Source: Siniperca chuatsi
Taxonomy: Eukaryota > Chordata > Actinopteri > Centrarchiformes > Sinipercidae
Reading direction: 5' to 3'
Assembly: GCF_020085105.1 (NCBI RefSeq)
Contig: NC_058063.1
Coordinates: 12,181,651 to 12,245,650, forward strand
Length of the DNA: 64,000 nt
Under the pieces are notes generated by a model. The model made no database searches. It saw only the letters and a list, made by a program, of their open reading frames with translations, and was not told the DNA's origin. Of this stretch, positions 1 to 11,517 are shown piece by piece (the first letter of the stretch is position 1; every line of letters starts with the position of its first letter). The position numbers and the translations under genes were made by a program.

Positions 1-322
1 CACACCTAATGTTAAGTGGAATAGTTTCCAACCGACGGTAAAGTCAATTCACGAATGTACGCCACAAAAAAATCTTACAAAACTTGACACCAGACAGCTA
101 GAACTGGCTACTGTTTAGTCAAGCACAGTTAAAACGGCAACTTCCGGCTAAACTTTTCAAAATAAGGTGAATCCGAATTAAATTACAATATTTTTTGTTT
201 CTTTTCACAGTGGACTTCGTAGCTTAACCAAATACTTCAAATAGTTTGTTAATATGAATATTGTTGTTTTTCAACCGTGACCATCTATACGCATTTAATT
301 GGATGTCGATAATTTTTTTTCA

Positions 323-1175
323 GCTCAACTCAAATAAAACTGAAATCCTTGTTATTGGCCCCCCAGTACATCACTAAACAAATACTGCCATCTACTGGTA
401 ACCTGTCACAACATATCAAGCCTGTTGCAAGAAATCTTGGTGTCCTGTTTGATAACAATTTATGTTTTGAGCAACATATCACTAAGCTTGTCCAATCATG
501 TTTTTATCACCTCAGAAACATTGCAAAAGTCCGATCTATTTTATATCTTAGTGATGCAGAAAGTGTACATGCTTTTATCTCCTCATGCCTCGATTATTGT
601 AATAGTCTGTTCACTTGTCTTAATCAAAAAAACTTTGAAACAACTGCAGATGGTACAAAACTCAGCTGCTAGGCTGCTAACCAGGACCAAGAGGTACGAT
701 CACATCACACCTGTTTTAGCCTCTTTACATTGGCTCCCTGTTTGTTTTAGGATTAATTTTAAGATCTTGTTAATTACTTTTAAGGCTCATCATGGCCTGG
801 CTCCAGACTATATTTTAGTACTTGTAATCCCTTATGAACCTTCTTCGGACAGGGGTCTTCTGTCTGTTCCTGAGTCCAGGATGAAAACTAAGGGGGACAG
901 AGCTTTTGCTATCAGGGCCCCGAGGCTCTGGAACAACTTGCCCGAAGAAATTAGGTTGTCTGAGTCAGTGTCTTCGTTTAAGTCTCTTCTTAAAACACGT
1001 TTTTATCTGAAAGCATATCCTGATTTTACCTGAACTGGCTGTTTATTTTATTGCTTTTGTGTAATTTATGTATTTTATTTCTTTATATTTCATCATTCAC
1101 TGTGGTATTTTATTTATCTTGTTGTGAAGCACTTTGTTTTGATAAGTGCTCAATAAATAAAGTTTTATAATAATA
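323..1175 (+). mobile_element. 3' end of an L2-like non-LTR retrotransposon (LINE), frameshifted
   Basis: The sequence reads as the end of a LINE reverse transcriptase in two overlapping frames. One frame carries LNSNKTEILVIGP from about 323 and then a stretch ending at 672. The frame from about 643 to 1033 carries QNSAARLLTRTKRYDHI, LHWLPV and RLWNNLPEEIR, all typical of the C-terminal domain of L2/Rex-type fish LINEs. The change of frame near 640-660 and a stop in the first part show that it is dead. After the stop at 1031-1033 comes an AT-rich 3' UTR, a GTGAAGCACTTTG motif and AATAAATAAAG before a short (TAA)n-like tail, as expected for a 5'-truncated insertion. Clade assignment is by motif memory only. 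Confidence 0.8.
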
Positions 1176-2459
1176 ATTTGTATTTATTTATTTTGAAGCC
1201 AATATCGCACAACATCCGGGTTCATTCAGTTTTTCTTGACGCAGCGCTCTCGCGTTCACAAACCACACTCCTGTCCTTTGGCACATCTGTGTTACACATG
1301 GTCCACGGGTTCTAACCATCATTTTAGCACAAAAATATTAATTATAGTATAAAAGAGCATCTTTTATACTCTAATATTGTGCCAGGTTTGAACACAGTTT
1401 GTTTTAGATGTACATTTAGCAAATTAAGAATACCTGGAGGAAAACAATAGTTTTCAATTAATCAAAGAAACGTAAAAATAATAAAAACAAAACAATTCTC
1501 TTGTTACCTGACAACAGAAATGGTGCATTTTAAATTTCTGAAATTTAACTCACTGTATTTAACCATCTAGTGTGTTCTTAAAGTAAAAATTGTGTTATAA
1601 TAGGCTATTGCACCTAATTACAATGAAAAATGGATAAAGTGGAAATATGAACTGCATTTAATGCAACATTTTACAGTGTATGAAGGACAAAATGCCCTAA
1701 AGCTCTTCTTGATTTCACACATGGGTGTGCATTTAGATTTCTGTCTTTTATTAATTTAGTTCCTTTATTTTGTGTTTGTATATTTAAGCATGAATGTATT
1801 CTGAAATGTTCTACAGCCTGCTGGTGTTGACAGTAGACTACACCAGGGCAGGTATTATACCCACTTATCCACCCCCATCAACTATTTCATTCAACAAAAG
1901 AACGAAAGTGAAAAACGATAAGGGGGAAAGACGTTGGTTTCTAGTTCCATCAGTCGACTACAAAACAGTTCAAATCTAGTGAATGTCCCATATTTTTTTT
2001 GTCTTCAGGACTGTGCCTTGAGTTGCTTGAGGGATGTTTCGATAAGTATTATAATACCATGGGTAAGCACGATTCCAATTCTAAAACTTTCCTATATTAG
2101 TAGTTAGCTTTCATTCTGTTATGGTTATTGATACTCTTTTGACATTGAGGCTACTTGATCGTTAGGTGCATTATTGCATACTGTAGGTGAAATATATTGT
2201 TGAGTTGAAAATGTTTGTTTCGCCAGTGCTGTTTTAAAGCCTACAGTCCTGATTAATAAAGCTCCCATTTCTACAGGTCTACATGTGAAGCATTTCTGCC
2301 TTGTAGCTGCCCTCTGTGCATCCCCTGGTAAATCTCAAATATCTGTAAAGCATATTAGTTAACACCCCAATTAATAACCTCCCAGCATACCATAGATCTT
2401 CAATAAAACAAAAATGGGAATCGGACCTGGAGTGTTCTTATGATGATGGTAACTGGTGT
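1176..2459. other. Intergenic, AT-rich, no gene recognised
   Basis: Non-coding by inspection: short ORFs only, none with a recognisable domain. The 61-codon ORF at 1794-1979 has no family signature or splice context I can support. Confidence 0.5.
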
Positions 2460-2868
2460 TGTCAGCAGACAGACACGGGACACAGATTAGTACTGAGACG
2501 AGGGAGTTCATTTAAACAGCCAGACAGAGAAAAGCAATGACAGGAGCTAAGCTAGTAAAGTTTATGGGTCTTATCTTGATGTAGCGCTGGTAGTAAGATC
2601 CACTGGAGGAGACGGGTGGCAGGAAAGCCGGGAGCTGACGAAACACACAACGGAGCAGTCCAAAGTCCAAAAGGGGTTGTCAAGAGCCGCTGTGGTCGGG
2701 TTGAGTTCTCTTAAGAGGTTTGAGACCAGACAGTGAGTGAACCGGGGGAGTGAGACTATATAGTGTGGAGTAGATGATTAGTGGCAGGTGTGTAATCAAT
2801 ACTCAGGTGAGTGCGATCTGCTGATTGCAGTGGGTGGAGCTGGTGGTGTCTGTGTTGGCTCTCTGACA
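2460..2868 (-). mobile_element. Solo LTR with 5-bp target-site duplication
   Basis: A 409-bp segment begins TGTCAG and ends CTGACA, the inverted 5'-TG...CA-3' ends of retroviral-type LTRs. It is flanked on both sides by the same five bases, GGTGT (2455-2459 and 2869-2873). Read on the minus strand it contains a TATA-like CTATATAG near 2757-2764, which favours minus orientation. No internal gag/pol sequence is present, so it is a solo LTR left by recombination. The superfamily (probably Ty3/gypsy) is inferred from the 5-bp duplication and general look. Confidence 0.8.
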
Positions 2869-3654
2869 GGTGTACTCTCTCTATATATTTTTACAAGTTA
2901 TGTTTTTGTTAATTGTTATTTTTATTAAAATTGTTATGATGAGAAAATGGAATGTACTTATAGCCTGCTTCTAGTTCATTTGCATATTTTATACTTTGTA
3001 TATTTCCAATAAATATATCTATACAAAAAGCAAGATGAAAACACTTCTTCCTGTTCTGTATGTAATACAATGTGTTTCATATTGAAGCATTGTACCCCTA
3101 ACCTGTGCTAAAGGTTTAAACAGCAACCAAATAATGCTAATGCCATTAGTTAAGAGAGAGGCAGTGAGAAGGCAAGTGTAAAATACTTCTGGATCTGTTA
3201 TGTTCTAGTTTTCTGTGCCTCTGGACAGAAAGCAACAAGACTAAGAGTCTGCAGCCATGCTAGCAGATCTGTGAGGCTGCACTTCAGCATAATGGTGCTT
3301 TGAGCTAAATGCTAATGCCAGCATGCTAACATACTCAAAATGACCATGGCAACATGCTGATGTTAAGCAGGTGTAATGTTTAAAGTTCAACATCTTAGTG
3401 TAGCATGTTAGCATGCTGACATTTGCTAATTAGCACTAAATACAAAGTACAGATGAGGCTGAGGCCAAATATTAGACAAATTATCATTATATCCTGATGA
3501 TGGCGCTAGAGGAGAAGTCAGAGGATAATCAAAGACAAATTATCCTGAGGGGAACATCAATGTCTGAACTAAATTTCAATGGTGATTTTAAATCTTTAAA
3601 TTTTCTATAATGACAAAAAACAATAACACCAATTACCAATAACACCCTTTATTT
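2869..3654. other. Intergenic, no gene recognised
   Basis: AT-rich sequence. The stretch 3240-3450 is rich in GCTAATG/GCATGCTAAC words, a common fish repeat composition. No coding or RNA features were seen. Confidence 0.4.
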
Positions 3655-5185
3655 ACAGAGCCCGTTAAAGGTCATGGCGAGAATTTTTTTGAGGACTACT
3701 TTTGCATTCCCTTGCAATATGTTTTGCATTACCTCACAATACGTCTGAGCCATATGTCTTTTTTATAATGGAAGGTGTAAGGAGATTCTCAAGTTAATGC
3801 ATTTAGCAATGTTTATGGACACCTCACCTTATGTGATGTCCAGTGAAAAGAAGTTAGCAGATAGAACATTATCAAACTTCTAGGTAGCAGCTGTATGTAT
3901 AAGGAACATCAATTATTGCTCTACACTTATAGCAACAGGCCTCCTACCAAAACCTGTTTCAGCATTGAAGGTTACTTTAATTTGTATTGTGCAAAGAACA
4001 GAGGTGTCATGGTTTGAGGTTTTGTCCTGTTTCATTTTGTAGTGTCCTCCTCTCCTTGTGTGTCTTGTGGTTTTACTTCCTGTCTTTGTTTGCTTTCCCT
4101 CCAGTTTTGAGTGTTGGCCGGGCCCCACCTTGATTGTTTGCACCTGTGTCTCGTTGTCTCCCTTACCTCAGTGTTTTTAGTCCGGGGTTTTTCCTTTGTT
4201 CATTGTTGGGTTGTTGCCTTTGTCATGGGCATTTTGGTTGTGCTTTGTTCCTGTGTCACGCATCCTGGCTTTTGTTACCTTTAAGTTTTGTTGGACTTAC
4301 TTTGTTTCCTTGGAACTTGCCTGTACTGTGGACTTTTGTATTTTTGTCTGCTCCCTGTCGGATTTTGTTTGCTTGTTGGACTTGTTCCCTGTTTTTTGAC
4401 CTTTGCCTGCCTTAGGCCCCGTGGTCGTTCCCTGCCATTGGTCGCAGCTTCCATGTTCTGTCCCTGTTCTGCCCTCGCCGCTCTGGAATCCCCCAGTGTT
4501 TGCCTGCAGTATATAATAAATATGGTTGCTACCTCATCCAAATACCACTTCCTTGTGTTCTGCATTTGGGTCCTTAGATTGTGCATTATATGACAAGAGG
4601 ACAAAAACGCAAAAAGCTTTTCAACTTGCGTTGGTCTACATTCCTGATGTATCTCGGTGCTGTCTGCTCTTTCTGTAACAGAACCCCAGACTCTGTTTGC
4701 AGTATTTCAGTCACCTTCTTGTTTGTTGCTTTTGTTGACTCATACCAATACAGCGCATTAGCTTTATGAAGTAGATTCAACTGCACATGTGTAATTCCAC
4801 CTCTGGAGGCTCCTTTTCCTCAGTGAAACCCCTCTGGGTTACAGTACAGATACAGTAACTGTTCACGAATGAAACTGACAGCATCCTGCAGATTACCGCA
4901 CTGCTTTCTTCTGAAGAGACATCTTGATCAAAATTTTTTTTTTAATTTTACTTTCACTAATTACATAACCATGCATTCCTATTGAGCAGTAGTACTATAT
5001 CAGCATACTTAATGCCCAATTCAGTAAAATTTCAATGATCTGATGATATACTGTTGCATTGCGCTGGGAGCAGCTGAGCGGAAATAGACATGGCTCTGAA
5101 GGAACGGAAGAAGAAAAGTATTGCAAGGGAACGCAAAAGTAGTCCTCAAGAAAAAAATCTTGCCGTGACCTTTAGGGTGCTCCGT
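3655..5185. mobile_element. Possible DNA transposon remnant bounded by inverted repeats, carrying a nested LTR
   Basis: The left end (3655 to about 3715) contains AAAGGTCATGGCGAGA, GAGGACTACTTTTGC and TTCCCTTGCAATA. The reverse complement of 5105-5185 carries the same words in the same order with a few changes (AAAGGTCACGGCAAGA, GAGGACTACTTTTGC, TTCCCTTGCAATA). Two such copies in opposite orientation, with a younger solo LTR between them, fit one old inverted-repeat transposon of about 1.5 kb. Two independent insertions in opposite orientation are also possible. I see no clear flanking duplication and no transposase. Confidence 0.45.
4005..4595 (+). mobile_element. Solo LTR with 5-bp target-site duplication AGAGG
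   Basis: A 591-bp segment starts TGTCATGG and ends TATATGACA, so the terminal six bases TGTCAT/ATGACA are perfectly inverted. It is flanked by AGAGG on both sides (4000-4004 and 4596-4600). The body is strongly T-rich on this strand, and AATAAA occurs near 4515 (TATATAATAAATATGG), suggesting plus orientation with the poly(A) signal in the 3' third. The ORFs read through it (Cys/Phe/Leu-rich) are composition artefacts. Confidence 0.88.
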
Positions 5186-5577
5186 AGTTGTTGATGTTGT
5201 TATTGCGCTTTTAGTTGTAATCATTAATCACATTAGTTCACAATTTATTTGTTTTTAATATGATCTGTTTATATACTATACTCTATTTATTCATATGATT
5301 TATTTCATTATCTCAAATTTATTCATATTGAACACTTTGAGCCTCCATACTGATATGGAACACATTGTCATCCAGTGGGTTGTCCATCCAGAATATAAAG
5401 GGATATAATATTGCACCGACTTAATGACATAGAGGTTGTGTTCATGAAGAAGAAAATTTGGATTATGGATTCAGTTATTTCTTTTGATTGTGTCAGGTAA
5501 ACATTTTATCCATAGACGTAGGTATATTTAAATGAAGCCTCAAATGAACAAGTGGAAGAATGCCCTTGTTCTCCTTC
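5186..5577. other. Upstream intergenic region of the butyrophilin-like gene
   Basis: AT-rich and non-coding, with no domain-bearing ORF. It leads into the AAGTGA repeat at 5578. Confidence 0.4.
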
Positions 5578-5605
5578 AAAAGTGAAAGTGAAAGTGAAAG
5601 TAAAT
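5578..5605 (+). promoter_or_regulatory. IRF/ISRE-type (AAGTGA)n element
   Basis: Successive AAGTGA hexamers form a run of GAAAGT units (AAAAGTGAAAGTGAAAGTGA and onward). The GAAANNGAAA spacing is that bound by interferon regulatory factors, and tandem AAGTGA is a classic IRF-responsive sequence. It lies about 200 bp upstream of the first start codon (5804) of an immune-type Ig/B30.2 gene, so a role as a proximal interferon-inducible element is inferred. It could instead be a simple hexamer repeat. Confidence 0.6.
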
Positions 5606-5803
5606 CTGTCGCTTGGGACGGGGCTGTTTAGAGTGCGGGGTTTTTTTTTGTCATTATTCCAGGAAAAAATTACGCTTAAAAGACGAAACTGACTTTCAAA
5701 ACCATATATCTAAATTTGAATTAGCCTACGTCCTAATTTCTGTCTTTAAAGGAATACAGCGAATTGGATGAAGGATATTTCGCCCTGGAGTTAGCACAGT
5801 ACA

Positions 5804-8800
5804 ATGGGTAGGCCGAGATCTCAATTTGCACGGTTTATCGGTCGCGAAATATTAGTCTTTTACGCTTTTATTCTGTTTTTATTGAAGCTATATTGATTTA
5901 AGCCCGATTGTAAGGTGTTGAGTGCAGGTCTGTGTGCTTCATCATGACGTTACGGTTGGTTTAACGCTCGTCATAAACGGTATTCCTCCCGTTTTGCAGG
6001 ATCATTGATGATGCACATGTTCCGTGTGGCTGCTGTCGGTGCAGCATTAAGTAGTGCTGCCCCTGGTAAGTCCCTGTTTCCCTAAACCTGCATCTTCACA
6101 TCTGTTTTATTAGTGTGGTTTTCCTTATCGTAGTATTTTACCATGTATTACTCTCCATTCTTATTATTGTTACTTTTTGTGCTAAACCTGTAAACTTTGC
6201 TTTTATTTTTCCACTAAACCCCATTAAGCCTTATTTGTGTAGAAGAGTTTGTGTTATCTTTAAACAAAACTTATAATAAATAAATATAAACATGCTGTAG
6301 TATACTGTATATATTAGAAAGGTAATTTGTATCTTCACTCATTAGCCTACTAAAAATGGCACTTATCTTAATTGTTACCAAAAACAAGAGAAAATTACAA
6401 AAAACATAAATTTAACTAACAACATTTATGTTGTCTGTTTCACAGTTTCAGATAGCCTTGTGGTTTTGATCCAGTCCCCTGTTGCAGTGCACCACGGCCA
6501 CAAAACCACGTTACCATGCTGGCTCAATCCACCACAAAGTGCAGAGGGTCTGGAGGTACGCTGGTACCGTCCTGATCACTTTGATTCCCCGATCATGCTT
6601 TACCGGGCAAAAAAGGTTGAGGATTCATCCCAGGAAGCTTTGTACGTGGGCCGAGTCTCGTTTGGTTTAAAGGATGCAGCGTCTGGCGGGCTGACGGCAG
6701 GTGATGTGAGCCTGGAGCTGGTAAATGTCACACTTAAGGACGCAGGAGATTACATTTGTTATGTCAGCAGTGATCAGGGTTATGACAGTGCAAGCGTCAG
6801 TCTCGTCGTGACAGGTGAGTATCATGAAAGTGGAGAAAACACACAAGGATGGTTTAAAAAAAAAAAAAACTTGTCTTCATCTGTTCTATCGATTGTGTTC
6901 CTCCTCAAACCCTCTTGCTAGAAACGGGATCCCCTCTGCTTCTGTCAGCTGCGTGGAAAGAAGATAACATGTGGAATGTGAGCTGTGAGTCTGGAGGCTG
7001 GTATCCAGAGCCTAGTCTGCGCTGGTCGGACCAAAAGCAGATTCTGACCACGAGAAACCTGAAGTACAGCAAAGGCTCATCTGGTCTTCTGTCAGTCCAC
7101 AGCTGGCTTCTTGTCTCCAGCTCCTCTGAGGTTTCCTGCTCAGTCGGCCTCTCTGGTGAAGAGGAAAAGGAGGCAAGAGTGTGCCTGGAAAACCCTCCTC
7201 AACCTGGTAAACAAGAGAGTAAAGAGAATTATTTGCATGAGTGCAAGAGTTGCATTTTCTTTATTCTTTTTTTCACTTAGAACAACAAGAATACAAGATT
7301 TCTTTGCTTTTTTTCAGAGTCTGGATCCTCAGCGGCTGGATGGGTGGCCTTCGCTCTACTCCTCATAGCCATGTTAGCTGTACTTGGAGTGCTGTACTTC
7401 AAAAAGAGAGGTAAATGTTTGGTTTTATATAAATGTTTGTTATATATGTTTTTTTTTTTAAAAAGATACATTAAACGGATGAATAAAATCCTAAATCAGA
7501 TGACATAGATGACCACAATATGTCATACATTTCAAATAATTCTAATAAATAGTTTAGAAACTCTGACAGCTTTATTTGATGGCATACAATGATACAATAA
7601 TGTGTTTTAATTGATCTGCTTGGGTAAATTGAATAAATTAAGTGGCAAAAGCAAAAACACCAAACAAATCTAAATCCTAAAAATGTTCGGTGTTTCAGGG
7701 AAGAAAACCAAATCAGGAAGTGACCAAGCTGACGGTAAGAAGGACCACAGTCTCATTAGAAACATCATTTATTACTCTTACATTTCAGTGAAAGTTCACG
7801 AAATGTGTATTAAATGGGCACTCCAGCGATTTTGTACTAGATTTTAGTATTTAGCACTTCTGTAAAAGATAAAGCACTTACTATGAGTCAAGCTCCAAAA
7901 ACAGTGGATCTTACATTTCCCAAAATGCATAGTACATCTCATGACAAGGAAATTGAACTTGCTTATGTGTAAAATCAGTGGAGTGCCTCCATAAAATAAC
8001 GCATGGATTAACTTTTTTTTTCCCCCCAGAGAATCAGAAACTTTTACCAGAAGGTGAGAAGTAACTCTGTCGCTGTTCATAAAGTCAAAGCAAAACACTG
8101 TGTCACAAAAACTGCTTCCTGTAATGATTTTAATAGGAACAGATAATTGTATTGGTATAGAATCTATTTTTTTAATTCTCTGTTACAGGAATGAACAAAC
8201 CAACAGATCTATCAACAGCTAGGAAGTATTATGGTAATTACTTAAGAATTTATTGTAAATAACAATTATTTACTGAAGTGTTTGTCTTACTGGACTTCTT
8301 CTGATTTCATTCTAATGTTGTTTTCAATTTTCAACAGTAAATGTTAAACTTGACAAGGTGGATAATGCTTATCTCACAATCAAGGATGATAAACTGAGAG
8401 ATGCCAACCGTAACGATTTTCCTGATGGACAAAAGGTTACCTGTCTCACAGCTATCAAAGGAACACCTGGCTTCTCTTCTGGACAACACTACTGGGAGGT
8501 TTCTATGGGGAATACCAATACAGACTTCAAACAGTCCTGGTGGGTAGGAGTTACAAGTGAAACTGTCTTCCCTCAGGAGCAGGATTTTTCTCCAACTACA
8601 TCTAATGGTTTCTGGTTCCTGTCCTCTTCCCCTGACAGAGCAGACAGCTTTCAGTTGAGCACAGAACCAAAAGTTTTCCTGCCTGTCTTTTCCAGGCCGC
8701 AGACAGTTGGTGTGTATTTTGATCATGACAGTGGAGAGCTTTCCTTTTATAATGTGGAAGATAAGCGTCTCATTGGCAGTTTAACAGCTACAATCACAGG

Positions 8801-8936
8801 AGAAGTCTTTCCACTTTTCAATCCTGGTAAAGGTGACAGGGCAGTTATGGAGATATTACAGGAGATAGAACAGGGTCAGTCTTGTGGACAGTGTAGGGAA
8901 ACTGTAGATTCACCAGCAATAGAGACTGAATCTTAA
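5804..8936 (+). CDS. Butyrophilin-like transmembrane protein (IgV + IgC-like + TM + B30.2/SPRY), 506 aa
   Basis: Exons: 5804-5807, 6000-6065, 6446-6814, 6922-7206, 7318-7410, 7699-7734, 8030-8053, 8189-8233, 8338-8936. Every intron is GT-AG and phase 1, and the sum is 507 codons including TAA. Residues 1-23 form a weakly hydrophobic leader. An IgV domain follows, with Cys48, LEVRWYRP and DAGDYIC (Cys128). The second Ig-like domain (147-241) has VSCESGGWYPEPSLRW and VSCSV. The membrane segment is in exon 5 (WVAFALLLIAMLAVLGVLYF). Three tiny exons make a cytoplasmic stalk, and a PRY-SPRY domain starts at 308 (GQHYWEV, WWVGVTSE, VGVYFDHDSGELSFYNV). This order is diagnostic of the butyrophilin/BTNL family of surface T-cell regulators. 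The first 4-nt coding exon (ATGG) is the least certain part; in-frame ATGs in exon 2 are alternatives. Orthology to a given BTN gene cannot be claimed, because fish lineages expanded independently. Confidence 0.88.
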
Positions 8937-9385
8937 TATAATCAGTAACGTGCTGTAAGAAAGCAAGATGAAAGCACTCCGAATCTGTTTTATATTTCAG
9001 CCCTGTGCACATACCCTGCGTTGAAGGGAAAACGAGGATACAAAAACTTAATTGAACAAGTTAAGTGTTGTTTTTACTTTATGGTTTTATTTAGTTCAGT
9101 TCATGTAGTTTTATCTGTTGAGTGACTGAAATGGGTGACCACCCAACATTTGTAAATAAGTCATGAGTCAAGTCTGAAATATTGATAGTCATACTAACTC
9201 AAACTCCAAACCAATTCTGCACTGGATAAAATAATAGGAGGATTTACACTAAATCCACAGAACCAATTTTGTGAAGCTCATAATGATTGGTTTTTGTGTT
9301 AAAGCTGTAAGATGTGACAGCTCAGCTCGATGATCAAATGTGAGTTTATAGTGTGTGACGTTTAGTAAATATACCATTAAACAAA
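8937..9385. other. 3' flank of the butyrophilin-like gene
   Basis: Probable 3' UTR then intergenic sequence. I see no clear AATAAA within 350 bp of the stop. Confidence 0.35.
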
Positions 9386-9585
9386 TAGTTTGACATTTTG
9401 GGAAATACACTTACTTGCTTTCTTGCCGAGAGTCAGATGAGACAATTGATACCACTCTCACATTTGTGTGCTAAATTTAGCTTAGCTTAGCACAAAGACT
9501 GCAAATGGGGAAACAACTATGGTATCAATCTTCTGATTTAACCCTCCGTAAAAAACACCCCAAATAGGCGTATTTCCCCAAACTA
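9386..9585. repeat. Fold-back interspersed repeat (MITE-like)
   Basis: The element begins TAGTTTGACATTTTGGGAAATAC and ends with the imperfect inverse GTATTTCCCCAAACTA. It contains CTTTCTTGCCGAGAGTCAGATGAGA and TTAGCTTAGCTTAGCA, also found in a second, longer copy at about 12462-12871. I know this family as a widespread fish repeat; its transposon class is not established here. Confidence 0.65.
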
Positions 9586-9606
9586 CTGCTTCAAGTGTCT
9601 GTTAGT

Positions 9607-9700
9607 TGGGCATGATAGCCTAATGGTTAAGACGCATACCATATATTGTGTTTGCAATGTCTATGGTTTGATTGCAGTCAAGAACCTTTGTTGCACCTGA
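9607..9700 (+). mobile_element. tRNA-derived SINE head
   Basis: The sequence has a box A-like TAGCCTAATGGTTAAGACGC and, about 50 nt on, a box B-like GGTTTGATTGC, followed by AACCTTTGTTGCA. This matches the 5' tRNA-related part of a common fish SINE. It lacks the paired acceptor stem of a functional tRNA. Confidence 0.6.
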
Positions 9701-11517
9701 GTAGGAATACGAAATGTGAACATAAAACCCTCTCTCTTCTTAAATTGCTTTGTGGGTTCCATGTGAAATTTAGAATCAAGATCCTTCTCACTGTACAGTG
9801 TACACTACGAAGTTCTCAGTGGCATCATATTCTAACACACTTGATGATTATGAGCTTTCCAGGTCACTCAGGTTGTCTGGTACCATTTGACTTGCCTAAT
9901 GCAGAACAGTGTCAACCCCTCTCTCAGTTGAGAGAGGGGTTGTTTTAAGCCTGCCAACTTATCTTAAGCATGCTCCTTCAGTATTTTTGAAAAGCAAACC
10001 ACCTTGTGAGATATATATATTTCTAGCTGTTGTGTCACTATGTTATATCCCAAAGTCACAGGTTTTATTGTCCTCTCTCCTCTTATGTATCATTGAATTA
10101 CCTAGGTGTGAAATGGCTGACATACTTATTGTATCAACTATTTAGAAACTGACAAAAGGGAAGAATAACCCAACTCTGGTACTACCACTGATTACAGGTG
10201 CAGTTACAATGAATGTATCTAGAATGAGGCAGCTTTACTTTCAAGCTGAGTTGATGGGCTGTATTCAAGTGTCAGTTCACCTTGTTTTGTTGTACAGAAT
10301 GGCTTTACTATTTTTTTCATCCTGTTTTCTAGTCATTGCAGATTTTAAAATGTAAAATAATTTCATATTACGTGTGTGTTTTGTAACTGTCGGCTTTTTG
10401 AATAAACTCAATCATATATGGGATGATGTATTTATTTGTAATTTCTATTTTCTTTGTCTCGGTCTGTGTCCAGTGTAAAACTCTCATTACAATCCAGTTT
10501 AAGAAAACACAGCAAAATGTCATACACTTTAATAAGTACAGGTAGTATTTACAGTATATACACAACACAATACTAACTTCATCACTACTGTATACTTTTA
10601 ATAGATTTGGAAGTATTTACATTATGAATAAGACCACATGTTGATTCTGAAATCATTTTCTTGTTTAAAATTCTGATGCGCAATAAATTCAAGTAGGCGT
10701 GCCTTGATACATAATAGTCTGACTATGATCATGGTATAAGGGGTACGCAAGAACCACTTTACAGGTGCATCATGGTCCAAGACTTCAAAGAATACTTTTT
10801 AATCCACTCGTCAGTTGGGCTCCATGGGTTGGGAGCAAAATGCCAGTCAATATCAAACACAAACTTTACAAGTTTATACATGTCTCAGTCCTGAAGACAT
10901 GTAGTCTATCTGTGAGGAAATTTTTAAGTTCAGAACCATTGGTTTCTTCCTCCAAAGCTTTACACATTCATGTTTGGTCATCAGCCTTCATTGGAAGCGA
11001 ACACAAGACCAAGGAGCTTTCGCTGTAGCTTGTCCTGGTGGTCTGAAGCGCATACTGCAACCTCCTGGATTGGCATCATGTCACCTTCTCTCTCATATCT
11101 CCTACCACTCTCCACTGTCAACTATAATAAAGTAAAGATGACATGAAAAGTAATCTTAAAAAAAAAAAAATGCATTCACTGTGTCTGAACTCATATTCAC
11201 ACTTTTGATACATCTTGTCCAACCGCTTAAAAATACATATGGAAAACAGACATTGGGCATCCTGAATACTGAGTATGAATGATCCTTAACTGGAGCAACT
11301 CATCTGTTTTCTTAGCTTAGTCAGTTTTATTACTCTACTCACTTATGCCCAGGGTGATGAGACTGGGGATGCACCTAACTTCAGGTACTGCACCCATGAA
11401 AGAAAAGAACAAAAGAGAAGCTGCACTCCACCATGACCAAGACCTTTTCTCTTCATTATGATTTGCTGGTGGTTTATACATTATGGTACGTGTCCTCTGC
11501 CGTGTCGGTGTTTTGCC
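9701..11517. other. Probable 3' UTR of the minus-strand gene plus intergenic sequence
   Basis: No recognisable coding sequence; the several plus-strand ORFs of 60-100 codons lack domains. Minus-strand AATAAA-type signals (TTTATT on plus, near 10430) could end the transcript of the gene whose stop is at 11518-11520. Confidence 0.35.

Noticed and set aside
4134-4604. Overlapping ORFs rich in Cys, Phe and Leu on + and basic ORF on -
   Set aside because: They lie inside the solo LTR and reflect its T-rich composition.
9607-9700. A functional tRNA gene
   Set aside because: Box A- and box B-like words are present, but the acceptor stem does not pair and the text continues into SINE-like sequence.
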